A stretch of 16,227 nt of DNA from Candidatus Heimdallarchaeota archaeon (GCA_023139025.1 JAGLOH010000012.1:1-16227), one strand, 5' to 3'. Shown: positions 6,055-14,541, counted from the first letter of the stretch. Translations and numbers: made by a program. Notes: generated by a model from the sequence alone, not told the origin.

Positions 6055-7536
6055 ATGAAAGTTGATGTGAAGAGGATTAATCTAAAGGAAAATAAACTAC
6101 CTCTAGTCATTCTAGGGGTTTTAGAAGAAGCAAAAGAAGATGTTATGCTTAAAGAATTAAATGAAATCGTTGGTGAAATTTTAGATCTCGGTGATTTCAA
6201 AGGAAAACCAGAACAAATGTCCTTGGTATACACACAAGGATCGATTCCTACCAAAAGGCTTCTCCTAGTAGGTTTAGGAAAGGAAGAAAAGCTAACTGCA
6301 GAAACAGTTCGAAAAGCATTAGGTAATTCTTCAAGAAAAGCTAGGGATCTTGATGTTAAGAAAGTAGGAGTCAATCTCGATTTCTTTTCAAGAGATAAAC
6401 TTGATGTTGTTGAAACAACAGAAGCTATCGTTCAAGGCATAGTTATGGGAAGTTTCCAAAATATAACTTACAGAACAGAAAAACTTGAAAAATATAAGAA
6501 AATCGACGAACTACAGGTTTTCAGTGAAACAATTGAAGAAGACATTATGAAGAAAGGAGCTGAAAGCGGGAAAATAATAGCTGACTCAGTTAACCTATGT
6601 AGAACATTGGCATGGGGGCCTGCTAATTATATTACTCCAACTAAACTTGCCAATGAAGCTTTACGATTGGAAAAAGAAACAGGTATTAAAACAACTATTT
6701 TTGACAGAGAAAAAGCAGAAGAAATTGGTCTAACAAGTTTTCTAGCCGTTGCAAGAGGAACCAAAGAGCCACCTAAATTCATCATCATGGAACATGGTAC
6801 TGACAAACAAGGTGTTGATACTGTCACATTAATTGGTAAAGCAATCACCTTTGATAGTGGTGGAATTAGCATCAAACCCGGTCAAAATATGGAAAAAATG
6901 AAAGCGGATATGACTGGTGGAGCTGTGGTTATTGCAGCTATGGAAGCTATTGCTAGATTGGATATCAATCTCCATGTAGTAGGCATTGTTCCTGCCACAG
7001 ACAACATGCCTTCAGGAACAGCTTATCATCCTGGAGATATCATTACTAGCTACAGTGGTCACAAAATAGAAGTAGTTAACACAGATGCTGAGGGACGTAT
7101 GATTCTTAACGATGGTTTAACCTATGCAGCTAAACATTATGAACCAAAAGCTATGTTTGATTTTGCAACTTTGACAGGAGCAATGATGGTAGCTTTAGGA
7201 GAGCATGCAGTAGGTTATTTCTCCAATCATGATTTCGTAGTCGATAAGCTAGAAGAAGCTTCCAATACTAGTGGTGATAAAATTTGGAGAATGCCTCTAT
7301 GGGAAGATTATGATGAGCAATTAAAAAGCGATTTAGCTGATTTCAAACATACAGGTGGTAGACCTGGTGGCGCCATCACAGCAGCGAGATTTCTAAGCAA
7401 ATTTACAATGGACGTTCCATGGGCTCATTTAGATATAGCAGGAACAATGGAACAAAGTACTGATAAGGACTACAATCCTAAGGGAAGTAAAGGTCCAGCT
7501 GTCAGATTAATCATTGATGTCTTACGAAATTGGTAG
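6055..7536 (+). CDS. Leucyl aminopeptidase, peptidase family M17
   Basis: A cytosolic di-metal peptidase that removes N-terminal residues from peptides, about 493 residues long as is typical. Counting from the ATG, the N-terminal macro-like domain spans about 1-165 and the catalytic domain the rest. All M17 active-site residues are visible: Lys262 and Asp267 in KAITFDSGG, Lys274, Asp285 in KADMTGG, and Asp344, Glu346 and Arg348 in the signature NTDAEGRM. The final DIAGTM and GPAVRL stretches are also conserved. An in-frame GTG at 6046 would add three residues (MVI); TATA spacing would allow either, and the ATG is taken as the stronger codon. Likely a homohexamer, from the family. It is divergent from the membrane-protein operon and could share its control region, but a link in function is not evident. 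Confidence 0.93.
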   Translation: MKVDVKRINLKENKLPLVILGVLEEAKEDVMLKELNEIVGEILDLGDFKGKPEQMSLVYTQGSIPTKRLLLVGLGKEEKLTAETVRKALGNSSRKARDLDVKKVGVNLDFFSRDKLDVVETTEAIVQGIVMGSFQNITYRTEKLEKYKKIDELQVFSETIEEDIMKKGAESGKIIADSVNLCRTLAWGPANYITPTKLANEALRLEKETGIKTTIFDREKAEEIGLTSFLAVARGTKEPPKFIIMEHGTDKQGVDTVTLIGKAITFDSGGISIKPGQNMEKMKADMTGGAVVIAAMEAIARLDINLHVVGIVPATDNMPSGTAYHPGDIITSYSGHKIEVVNTDAEGRMILNDGLTYAAKHYEPKAMFDFATLTGAMMVALGEHAVGYFSNHDFVVDKLEEASNTSGDKIWRMPLWEDYDEQLKSDLADFKHTGGRPGGAITAARFLSKFTMDVPWAHLDIAGTMEQSTDKDYNPKGSKGPAVRLIIDVLRNW

Positions 7537-7577
7537 AAATGCTATCAAGTATTATTCTCTAATCACCTTGAATTTTT

Positions 7578-8192
7578 CTATTCATACCAAATAGTAACTT
7601 CCTCTACAGTTTTTCTAGGTTCTCTTTTTGGATCTTCATCGGGATAACCTAGTGCTATAGCTGCAACCAATGGTCCAGAATAACCTATTTCAATACCTAC
7701 TTTTTCACCGAATTCTAAAAGCATGTCTTTAAACTCAGAATCTTCTTTTGTTATTTTAAGAAAATCTAGTATTTGTGGTTCTACAAATAGAACATCGTTT
7801 ATCCATAATGATCCTAATCCCATACTATGAGCTTTCAAGAGCATATTCTGAATTGCAGCTGATACAGATTGAATTTCAGCACCTATTCCGCCCCACTCAC
7901 ATGTTTGTAAAACTAGAATCACAACTGGTGCTTGATCCATTATATTGTATGAATTAGCTGTAGAAGCCATTAAAGGAATTTTTGGAAGTTTTTCAATTCC
8001 TTCTCTACAAACTTGTATCAATTTAGCTTTAGCTTCACCTTCAAAAACATGAAATCTCCACTGAACACGGTTTTTTGCTGAGGGGGCTCTATTTCCTGCG
8101 TCAAGGATTTCTACAATTTGCTCTTTTGTAAGAGGTTTTTCCTTGTATTTTCTTATAGATCTTCTATTACGAATAACATCATCTATATTCAT
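7578..8192 (-). CDS. Nitroreductase family protein
   Basis: A 204-residue FMN-dependent oxidoreductase of the nitroreductase family. The N-terminal VIRNRRSIRKYKEKPLTKEQ and APSAKNRVQWRF are the flavin-phosphate-binding segments, AAIQNMLLKAHSMGLGSLW is the conserved helix near the isoalloxazine, and VAAIALGYPDEDPKREPRK is the usual C-terminal strand and tail. It uses NAD(P)H or another donor to reduce an unknown acceptor. Unlike the fusion at 467-1363 it has no ferredoxin part. It lies 39 bp after the NadM gene on the same strand, with a TATA-like CTTTTATTG (8213-8221) of its own 25 bp before the ATG, so it may be transcribed both with NadM and alone. Confidence 0.9.
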   Translation of the reverse strand: MNIDDVIRNRRSIRKYKEKPLTKEQIVEILDAGNRAPSAKNRVQWRFHVFEGEAKAKLIQVCREGIEKLPKIPLMASTANSYNIMDQAPVVILVLQTCEWGGIGAEIQSVSAAIQNMLLKAHSMGLGSLWINDVLFVEPQILDFLKITKEDSEFKDMLLEFGEKVGIEIGYSGPLVAAIALGYPDEDPKREPRKTVEEVTIWYE

Positions 8193-8212
8193 AGATAAAC
8201 AATAGATAAAAT

Positions 8213-8221
8213 CAATAAAAG
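8213..8221 (-). promoter_or_regulatory. TATA-like box for the nitroreductase gene
   Basis: CTTTTATTG on the minus strand, centred about 25 bp before the ATG at 8192. It lies directly behind the NadM stop codon. Confidence 0.35.
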
Positions 8222-8231
8222 ATTTGTGTGA

Positions 8232-8756
8232 TTATTTAATATCATCAGTAGTTGCCAATGATTGAATTCTCTTAATCCCTTGATATTTCTCAATAAGTGG
8301 AAGAAGTTCATCAGGAATGGCTTGTTGCCAGTTCTCTCCCTTAATCATTTTTTCTCTTATAATTTTTCCACTTAATTCTTCTCTTTTATTGAGGGGAATT
8401 TCTCTTACTTCTTTGTTACTTAAGTCTGCAAACAGCTCTTGAACAAGAGAATTGTTTGTGAAGATTACATCAAAACTTGGAACTAAGTCTATAACATTAG
8501 CAGGCCAAATTGTATTTCGATTAATATCTGGAATTGCAGAAATAAAGAATTGATCATAGTTGAAATGTTCCTTAACCATTGTTACAACCATTTCATACCT
8601 CTCCCCACCAGTGAAAGGATTTTTTAGTGAATATGCTTTTTCTCCACTTCCAATAAGGATGATTATTTCATCAATATCCTGATTTAGTATGTACTCTAAT
8701 GCATAGATATGTCCCTTGTGAGGAGGGTTAAAACGTCCTAAGTATAAAGCTCTCAT
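8232..8756 (-). CDS. nadM: Nicotinamide-nucleotide adenylyltransferase, archaeal type
   Basis: A 174-residue enzyme that joins NMN (or nicotinate mononucleotide) with ATP to give NAD and pyrophosphate. The N-terminal GRFNPPHKGH (residues 7-16) is the nucleotidyltransferase motif with HxGH at His13-His16. GSGEKAYSLKNPFTGGERYEM matches the archaeal NadM pattern that binds the nicotinamide nucleotide, and SGKIIREKM (129-137) stands at the place of the ISxxxxR phosphate-binding motif. Length and start are normal for the family. A TATA-like stretch (8781-8794) lies about 31 bp upstream. The following nitroreductase gene probably uses the cofactor made here, although that is true of many enzymes. 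Confidence 0.92.
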   Translation of the reverse strand: MRALYLGRFNPPHKGHIYALEYILNQDIDEIIILIGSGEKAYSLKNPFTGGERYEMVVTMVKEHFNYDQFFISAIPDINRNTIWPANVIDLVPSFDVIFTNNSLVQELFADLSNKEVREIPLNKREELSGKIIREKMIKGENWQQAIPDELLPLIEKYQGIKRIQSLATTDDIK

Positions 8757-8780
8757 TTCATATCACTCTAATCTACCAGC

Positions 8781-8794
8781 TAATATATATTTTT
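8781..8794 (-). promoter_or_regulatory. TATA box for nadM
   Basis: AAAAATATATATTA on the minus strand, centred about 31 bp before the ATG at 8756. An AGTGAT close to the start may help ribosome binding if the leader is a few bases long. Confidence 0.45.
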
Positions 8795-8856
8795 GCTAAA
8801 GGAAATAATTACCTATTAGACAGAGTATTTACTTCAGTTTTGGTAAGAAATATCCC

Positions 8857-9024
8857 TTAATTATTTTCGCTAATTGCGTCCAGATGAGTTTTATTTATAC
8901 TTAGAAGCCTTATTAAATCTGTAAGTGCAGCTTCTTTGATATCAAGAATAAACTTGAGTATTTGGCCTCTTTTTCTCTATCTGAACCTTTGAAACGGATA
9001 TGTTTTGGAGTTTCCTGTCATCAT
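8857..9024 (-). pseudogene. Remnant of a small helical, HTH-like protein gene
   Basis: The 280-bp gap between the TM0106-type gene and nadM holds decayed coding sequence. An ATG at 9024, 12 bp after the upstream stop codon, opens a frame stopped by TAG at 8977-8979. The same frame then reads on to TAA at 8857-8859 as KFILDIKEAALTDLIRLL followed by SINKTHLDAISENN, which looks like a real helix-turn-helix piece. The preceding part reads better in the +1 frame (PKHIRFKGSDREKEA, about 9008-8964), so one frameshift near 8964 would join the two into a continuous protein. A second shift after SENN would extend it by KGYFLPKLK. No start codon lies in frame after the TAG. It could instead be chance; identity of the parent gene is unknown. 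Confidence 0.35.
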
Positions 9025-9036
9025 AGAAGAAACCTT

Positions 9037-10389
9037 TTACTGTGAGATTTTTTTAGTTAGATAATCTTTGATAATGAGTAAAGCCTTGCAATCATCAGAG
9101 TTGTAAGAGATAGCTTTATCCAGAGCTTCTCGGTCGTTATGTAAATACCATTTGTCGAAAAGTACTATACTAGTAGCTCCATCAACTAGAGGATCAAACC
9201 ATTCAAAGCCTAGCCAGTTTGCAACATCTTTCAAAGTGTAGGTATATACAGGAAGTATTATTTTATTCTTGAAAACAGGAAATAAGTCAAAGGAGCTGTG
9301 TATCAGTTCTGATATCCTTTTTGATCTAATAGAGTATTTAGATGCTAAGTTTTGAAAATATTGAGGTTCAGCTAATGACCAATGGTAGAGTGTGTAATCT
9401 CCATTTAGTTCTTCTAGAAACTTCAAAAATGACCTAAACATTTGTTCCTCTTTCTGTGGTGATTCCGCTAAGAAATGAAGGTATCTATGTTCAGTTCCTT
9501 TCCTTAGTAGGCAACCAATAATCCAAACAAAATCATGATGAGACGACCCCTCTATATCTACATAAAGTTCGTAAGAAGACGAAGGAAAATCAACTTGTCC
9601 TCTTATTTTTTCTTTCTTATCTACTAACGATTGAGCCTGAAGTACAAGATATTCTAGTTCTTTCCTACTTACATTTTCCATTTTTAAATCAGTTAAATCT
9701 ACTTGAGCTAAACTTGGAACATCAGTAATTCCATAATCTAGTAGCTGTTTTTTAATACGTTTTCCAATTCCACTAATTAATGTGACATCTAAACTATCAG
9801 CAACAAGCTTTTTGCAATATTTTCTCCACTCACACACTCTACAACTTCTCGTATAATTTGGAGATATCTTTAACTCACCAGCAAGTATTTTGTTGATTTT
9901 AACTATATCTTCTTTTAATTCATCTATCAAATTCTCTGTCGAATGAGTTTCATATTCATTATCTCTATAAATCTGAAAGTAATCTATATTAGCTTCTTGA
10001 AAGAGTGAACAAATATAAGCAGCATAAACTCCTTCCATAATTATTGGCTTTCTTAAATATTTGACATTTCTTAATAAAATGGGGATATATGAATACGAAC
10101 CAAAAGAACCTTCCAAGTCTATCTTTTTCAAACGGTCAATTCTGGAGGATAAATTTTCTGCTAGAACCCAACCTTGACTAATTTGAGATTTTCCTTGAAT
10201 CATTCTTGCTTTTGTTTGCTCAGCTTTTTCTTCTATTTCTTCTTCTGAGCTTATATGATATTTAGATCTACCTCTACTTCTTCCCAAAATAGGATGTACA
10301 TCTTTTTCCTGCTCAGGACCAAACTTACTCAGATAAAATAACATTGGGCATCTGTAATATAGCCGTATATCGTAGTTGCTAATGAGCAT
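9037..10389 (-). CDS. TM0106-type RecB-like/RNase H-like nuclease
   Basis: A 450-residue protein with the layout of the TM0106 family. Residues 1-195 are a Cas4/RecB-like PD-(D/E)XK region framed by four cysteines that would hold an iron-sulfur cluster: Cys14 in YYRCPMLFYL, and Cys183, 186 and 192. Residues about 203-235 form a helix-hairpin-helix unit (LISGIGKRIKKQLLDYG). From about 270 an RNase H-like 3'-5' exonuclease domain follows, with Asp278 and Glu280 in YVDIEG, HWSLAEPQYF, Asp368, and YNSDDCKA (Asp432-433) near the end. The expected E-x-K strand in the first region seems to read L-x-R (Leu105, Arg107), so only the second domain looks active. A role in DNA repair or processing is inferred. 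TATA-like CTTTTTAG (about 10415-10422) precedes it, 60 bp after GatD. Confidence 0.8.
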   Translation of the reverse strand: MLISNYDIRLYYRCPMLFYLSKFGPEQEKDVHPILGRSRGRSKYHISSEEEIEEKAEQTKARMIQGKSQISQGWVLAENLSSRIDRLKKIDLEGSFGSYSYIPILLRNVKYLRKPIIMEGVYAAYICSLFQEANIDYFQIYRDNEYETHSTENLIDELKEDIVKINKILAGELKISPNYTRSCRVCEWRKYCKKLVADSLDVTLISGIGKRIKKQLLDYGITDVPSLAQVDLTDLKMENVSRKELEYLVLQAQSLVDKKEKIRGQVDFPSSSYELYVDIEGSSHHDFVWIIGCLLRKGTEHRYLHFLAESPQKEEQMFRSFLKFLEELNGDYTLYHWSLAEPQYFQNLASKYSIRSKRISELIHSSFDLFPVFKNKIILPVYTYTLKDVANWLGFEWFDPLVDGATSIVLFDKWYLHNDREALDKAISYNSDDCKALLIIKDYLTKKISQ

Positions 10390-10413
10390 TGTTAAAAGCG
10401 ATTTAGTTGAAAT

Positions 10414-10422
10414 CTAAAAAGC
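10414..10422 (-). promoter_or_regulatory. TATA-like box for the TM0106-type gene
   Basis: GCTTTTTAG on the minus strand, centred about 29 bp before the ATG at 10389. It suggests this gene is transcribed apart from gatD. Confidence 0.4.
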
Positions 10423-10449
10423 TTTGGAACATAACAAAAGGAAAAGATA

Positions 10450-11841
10450 TTAAAGATTCTTCAGTATCTGGTCTATTCCTGGTTCGATTCCTTGCATGAT
10501 CATAAAACCTCTTGGACTTTCTCTATTTGTTATTTCTCCTGCTATGGGTGTAAGCATGATGTCTCTTACTTCATCTAGATTACTAGTATGTCCAAGTGCC
10601 CAGATTAATTTGGTATATGCAGCTGATGGAAGCATATTTTCTCCTTCGATAACTCCTCGTGCTAGCATATCTCTTCCTGTCTCATAGACACGTAACTGTG
10701 CAAAACCATACAATGGTTCAACTACCATTACTACAGGTATTTCTTCTTCTTGACATCTCTCTAAAGCAGGATAAACATCTGTTCCTACATGAGCTAATCC
10801 AGTACCTATAACTATTACCCCATGATATCCTAAGTCAACCATTGATTCTAGAAGATCAGGATTCATTCCTGGATAGAAATAGAGCATTCCAACTCTACTA
10901 TCAATCTTAGCATCAAGATAGAAATCTTCGGGATTTGAACGAGGACTAACATCATCCTTGAACCAGGTAGTACCACTATCATCTATTTTACCTAATGGTA
11001 TGTCACTCAAAGTTCTAAAAGTATCACGACGTGCTGAGTGCATTTTTCTGCATCGAGTGGCTCTATGAACCAGATTATAACTGTCACTAGGAGTTCCATG
11101 CATAGATATGACAACTTCAGCAAAATTCTCATAACCAGCTAGTTGTGCAGCATAGAGAATATTTCTAGGCCCATCGGATGATGGTCGATCTGAACTTCTT
11201 TGACTACCTACAAGAACAACGGGTACTGGTAGATTTCTTAAGAAATAAGCCAATGCACAACCAGTGACGCACATAGTATCAGTTCCATGACCAATGATTA
11301 TACCATTAGCTCCTGATTCTATTTCCTTAGCTATTGATTCTGCAGTTTTAACCCAATATTCAGGTCTGAAATTTTCACTTAGAATCTGATAGAGAGTTTT
11401 AGGAGTCAAATTGACAGTAGTTATTAATTCTGGAACCGCTGAAAATAACTCTTCGGGAGTAAAAGCTGGTAGTACTGCTCCAGTGCGGTAATCTAATCTT
11501 GAAGCAACTGTTCCACCTGTTCCTAGAAGAGTAACATTTGGAAGTTCTTTCTTGAATTCTACATCAACGTGAGGAAGCTTATAATGACCTTTCTGATATC
11601 CAATTTCTTTGATGTCAGTTTCCTCATCAACCAATATACCTAGATTATATCCAGTATCTACTTTTAGTGTAACGTAATCATCATCTGTGTGCTGGCTTCG
11701 AGGAAGTAGAAGTCCCTCGTAATATGCCTCGCCCTTTTTCACGGATACTTTGCTCCAAGTTCTGATTTTATCCTTAATCAAACGTTCTCTTAGGATTCCT
11801 CTATAACCCTCTGGATCGTAAATAGTTTTTTCGTCTGTCAT
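10450..11841 (-). CDS. gatD: Glu-tRNA(Gln) amidotransferase subunit D
   Basis: A 463-residue subunit of the archaeal GatDE enzyme, which turns Glu-tRNA(Gln) into Gln-tRNA(Gln). GatD is an L-asparaginase-like amidase that frees ammonia from glutamine or asparagine. The N-terminal part (to about 90) is the GatD-specific barrel, and the asparaginase domain follows. Catalytic residues can be placed: Thr111 in GTGGTVAS, Thr187 and Asp188 in GHGTDTM, and Lys266 in CRKMHSARRDTF. Length is normal for the family. The ATG follows the GatE stop codon with no base between. GGAGGC, 7 bases before the ATG and still inside gatE, provides the ribosome site, so translation of the two subunits is probably coupled. 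Confidence 0.96.
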   Translation of the reverse strand: MTDEKTIYDPEGYRGILRERLIKDKIRTWSKVSVKKGEAYYEGLLLPRSQHTDDDYVTLKVDTGYNLGILVDEETDIKEIGYQKGHYKLPHVDVEFKKELPNVTLLGTGGTVASRLDYRTGAVLPAFTPEELFSAVPELITTVNLTPKTLYQILSENFRPEYWVKTAESIAKEIESGANGIIIGHGTDTMCVTGCALAYFLRNLPVPVVLVGSQRSSDRPSSDGPRNILYAAQLAGYENFAEVVISMHGTPSDSYNLVHRATRCRKMHSARRDTFRTLSDIPLGKIDDSGTTWFKDDVSPRSNPEDFYLDAKIDSRVGMLYFYPGMNPDLLESMVDLGYHGVIVIGTGLAHVGTDVYPALERCQEEEIPVVMVVEPLYGFAQLRVYETGRDMLARGVIEGENMLPSAAYTKLIWALGHTSNLDEVRDIMLTPIAGEITNRESPRGFMIMQGIEPGIDQILKNL

Positions 11842-13779
11842 CTAGATTGCCTCCTTTATGAATGAATTAACAAGACTCACTACCGTTTGTCCTTTGATTG
11901 AATAGTTACATTCTTTTAAAACTAGAGCAACAATCTTTGGAAGGTATCTTTGTTCATCTTCTGATGTTTGTAATTTGTCTTTTCCAATAAAATCTATTTT
12001 TTGCTTAACAATTGCTGCTAATTCTTTACTCGATAAATCTTTGATATCTAGTCGATCTATTAGTTCTTCATCTGTTAAATGTTTATTTTTAGAGAGAAGC
12101 GAAATAACTTGATTCAATTGTTCGGGTATAATAATCTCTGATGCCAACAATTCTGCAATTCTTTCTATTATTTCTTCATTGATAATAACATCTTTTCGTC
12201 TATTTTCTCTTGGGATATCAATCAAAAGCTTATAAGCTAAATGAGCGTTCATGTTAAGCTCTGTAGTAAATTTATAGAAACTGTCCAGTTGCTCATCCCG
12301 AATTAGAAGGTCAACTTTATTTTGGCTAAAACCATATTCTGAATTAAGTTCCTCAAAAACCTCCCAAGGTCGTCTTCCTATATCTCTAGTTATCTCTTCA
12401 ATTGTATCTAGAGATATAACAACAGGAGGGGTATCAGTATCAGGGTAGATTCTGTCTTTTCCATGAATTACTCTAAGAAACTCAGAGTTTCCATTTTTAA
12501 CAAATCTTCTGGTTTCCTGTGGAACTCCATCTAATGCCATCTTTATTCTTTCAATAATTTTCTTCAAAGCGTGCATTGCTTGTTTCTCTGAACCTTTCAC
12601 AACAACAAAAGCATCATTTTCTTTAGGGTTAAGAATAGCACATATTTTTTCATATAATTGTTTATCAATTCCTAAATTACTGGGATAATCAGAATTTTCT
12701 CTGATAAATCCCACATCAGACTCATCGCTATGATAATGATCTGCTCTAGGAACACCTGTAATCAACATACTCTTCTCAAAAATTTCTAAACCAAAGTCCT
12801 TATTTGGTTGGACTTCTAGTCCAAATAATCCTTTCATTTTAGGGCAAATAACCGCAAAATGCTTAGTTTCGGATTGGAATAAATGAGAAATATCGACATA
12901 TGTATGCTCGAATTCATCTTTAGTTAAACCTCGTTTAAGCATTTCTTCTTTTAATTCAATCAAAGTATATTGTCTAACTACTTCATTTCGACACATAACA
13001 TCAAAGAGATCCAAATCTTGAACACCCTTAATCTCAACACGATCTCCTCCTGAGATACTAATATTGACATCTTGTCTAGCAGAACCTAAACCTCTTCTTC
13101 CAATTTTACTTATTCTTAAAACTCGTCCAATCTGTTTTGCTGTTTCTAACAATTCCTCGGGAGTTTCAACATCAGTATACTCTGTAATTATTTCAGTTAG
13201 AGGAAAACCCAATCTATCTAGGTTAAAGTACACTGTTCGACTAGAAGTATCATCCCAATTAACTCTGCGCGCTGCATCTTCTTCAATATGCAAATTAGTT
13301 ATTCGAACTTTCTTACCATTTACAGGTACCCAACCATCTCTTGCGGAAATGAAAGTTCTTTGAAATCCAGTGGTAATAGAACCATCCAAATACTGTTTTC
13401 TATTTACTACAATTTCTTCAGCAAATGATGTACAATGGAAGTATTCGGAGAGAATATAACCCTTCTCAATAGCTTCCATATCAGGGAAAAACGGAGGGGT
13501 TTCATCCATTTCGTAAGTGCAAGTATTTCTTTCATTAGCAAGGTAAATTACTTTGTACCCTTTTTCGAATTCTACAAGCATACCTGGGTCGAAGTCTCCC
13601 ATCTCACCAAGAACTGGTCTAAAATATCTATAAAAACTGTATTCCATATTTTCTGGATCTTCCTCAAGAATCGTAGGACAATTACAGAAAAGTTTACGTT
13701 TAGATATTATATGATGGTGAACTTCTAAACCCGCATGAAAGCCTAATTTTTTAAAATCTAGATTGTTTGGGTCTATCAT
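11842..13779 (-). CDS. gatE: Glu-tRNA(Gln) amidotransferase subunit E
   Basis: A 645-residue subunit that binds tRNA(Gln), activates the glutamyl group with ATP and receives ammonia from GatD. GLEVHHH (residues 17-23) and the later stretch GLGSARQDVNISI with VEIKGVQDL are the conserved cradle motifs shared with bacterial GatB. Cysteines 32, 34 and 87 lie where GatB/GatE proteins often hold zinc. An inserted AspRS-like domain of about 110 residues (from near 305 to 410), which marks GatE apart from GatB, is present. The last 150 residues are the helical YqeY-like tail that contacts the tRNA. Its presence implies that the organism makes Gln-tRNA indirectly. A TATA-like CTTTTTAA (13810-13817) lies about 34 bp upstream. 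Confidence 0.96.
   Translation of the reverse strand: MIDPNNLDFKKLGFHAGLEVHHHIISKRKLFCNCPTILEEDPENMEYSFYRYFRPVLGEMGDFDPGMLVEFEKGYKVIYLANERNTCTYEMDETPPFFPDMEAIEKGYILSEYFHCTSFAEEIVVNRKQYLDGSITTGFQRTFISARDGWVPVNGKKVRITNLHIEEDAARRVNWDDTSSRTVYFNLDRLGFPLTEIITEYTDVETPEELLETAKQIGRVLRISKIGRRGLGSARQDVNISISGGDRVEIKGVQDLDLFDVMCRNEVVRQYTLIELKEEMLKRGLTKDEFEHTYVDISHLFQSETKHFAVICPKMKGLFGLEVQPNKDFGLEIFEKSMLITGVPRADHYHSDESDVGFIRENSDYPSNLGIDKQLYEKICAILNPKENDAFVVVKGSEKQAMHALKKIIERIKMALDGVPQETRRFVKNGNSEFLRVIHGKDRIYPDTDTPPVVISLDTIEEITRDIGRRPWEVFEELNSEYGFSQNKVDLLIRDEQLDSFYKFTTELNMNAHLAYKLLIDIPRENRRKDVIINEEIIERIAELLASEIIIPEQLNQVISLLSKNKHLTDEELIDRLDIKDLSSKELAAIVKQKIDFIGKDKLQTSEDEQRYLPKIVALVLKECNYSIKGQTVVSLVNSFIKEAI
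11849..11854 (-). promoter_or_regulatory. Shine-Dalgarno sequence for gatD
   Basis: GGAGGC on the minus strand inside the last codons of gatE, 7 bases before the gatD ATG at 11841. Confidence 0.7.
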
Positions 13780-13809
13780 TTTGGACTAAAATTAGGAAAA
13801 TTCAAAGCG

Positions 13810-13817
13810 TTAAAAAG
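13810..13817 (-). promoter_or_regulatory. TATA-like box for gatE-gatD
   Basis: CTTTTTAA on the minus strand, about 34 bp before the ATG at 13779. The gap to the GTPase gene (13780-13988) otherwise shows only the odd palindrome TCATG-A-CATGA at 13826-13836. Confidence 0.4.
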
Positions 13818-13950
13818 TTTCTTCATCATGACATGAAACATCAACTTACTAATCATTGTTGAGAAAAGCGTGATTCTGCTGTTGAGTTTAGTAATGATTG
13901 AAATTATTAGATTTTTATTTTAAAGAACAAGGCGGGAAACATCAAAATAA

Positions 13951-13957
13951 TTATAAG
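13951..13957 (+). promoter_or_regulatory. TATA box for the Rab-like GTPase gene
   Basis: TTATAAG, preceded by A-rich CAAAATAA as a possible BRE, about 35 bp before the ATG at 13989. A leader of some 8 bases is predicted. GGCGGGAAA at 13931-13939 stands out in this AT-rich gap. Confidence 0.5.
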
Positions 13958-13988
13958 CAATAAGGTTATCGAGTCTCTTGAATAGTAA

Positions 13989-14519
13989 ATGGCAAGCTAC
14001 AAGTATACATTCAAGGTTCTTTTACTAGGAGACGGTGCAGTAGGTAAGACAAGTTTAGTCCAGAGATTCATTCACAACAAATTTCAGTCAGGATACCTTA
14101 TGACGATAGGTATGGAACCCTACAGCCGATTTGAGACTATTAAAGATACTCGAGTTTGTTTGCAGCTTTGGGATATTGCTGGACAAGATAGGTTCGCATC
14201 CATGCGTCAAATTTTCTTTAAAGGCAGTTTAGGAGCACTAGTAACTTACGACATTACTCGCCGCCAGTCCTTTGAAAATCTGGATACTTGGATTCGAGAA
14301 GCCAGAACAGAGAGTCCTCGAATTATGCTCATGCTTGTAGGTAACAAAAATGATCTTGAAGATTTGCGAGATGTTTCTACAGAAGAAGGTAAGAAGTACG
14401 CTAAAGATTCTGGATGTATTGGCTTTATTGAAACTTCTGCAAAAAATGGAATTAATGTTGAAAATGCATTTATTGTAATGGGAGAGGAAATTCTTCAGGG
14501 AATTGAATCTAGAGATTAA
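13989..14519 (+). CDS. Rab-like small GTPase
   Basis: A 176-residue Ras-superfamily GTPase with all five motifs: G1 GDGAVGKTS (14-22), G2 Thr39 in MTIGME, G3 WDIAGQDRF (61-69), G4 NKND (119-122) and G5 ETSAK (148-152). The WDIAGQ form and the stretch YDITRRQSFENLDTWI are those of eukaryotic Rab proteins rather than of bacterial MglA or Rup types. The switch I region is unusual in having TIGMEP where Rabs have TIGVDF. There is no C-terminal cysteine, so prenylation of the eukaryotic kind is not possible and membrane binding, if any, must differ. Asgard archaea carry many such genes, and this one is the main clue to the source. Its role is unknown. It is a single gene converging with coaD. Confidence 0.93.
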   Translation: MASYKYTFKVLLLGDGAVGKTSLVQRFIHNKFQSGYLMTIGMEPYSRFETIKDTRVCLQLWDIAGQDRFASMRQIFFKGSLGALVTYDITRRQSFENLDTWIREARTESPRIMLMLVGNKNDLEDLRDVSTEEGKKYAKDSGCIGFIETSAKNGINVENAFIVMGEEILQGIESRD

Positions 14520-14541
14520 AAATCCCAAAACAAACTCTTTT

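Noticed and set aside
5741..6058. Plus-strand open frame of 105 codons across the divergent control region
   Set aside because: It starts inside copy A on the opposite strand, and the Pro/Ile-rich beginning is the antisense of the Gly-rich membrane helix. The region is better read as promoters.
6036..6374. Minus-strand open frame of 112 codons inside the aminopeptidase gene
   Set aside because: It overlaps a clear M17 gene, its product is low-complexity Ser/Phe/Thr-rich and typical of an antisense frame. The same applies to frames at 2112-2324, 2814-3023, 3136-3339, 6627-6875, 13064-13363, 13435-13728 and 14238-14528.
8977..8979. TAG as a pyrrolysine or readthrough codon in the small frame at 8857-9024
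   Set aside because: The part before the TAG is not convincing in that frame and a frameshift explains the sequence better; pyrrolysine genes are not seen here and TAG is used as a normal stop by gatE.
13931..13939. GGCGGGAAA upstream of the Rab-like gene, the same as a eukaryotic E2F site
   Set aside because: A nine-base match occurs by chance, and no E2F-type protein is known in archaea. It is noted only because it is GC-rich in an AT-rich gap.
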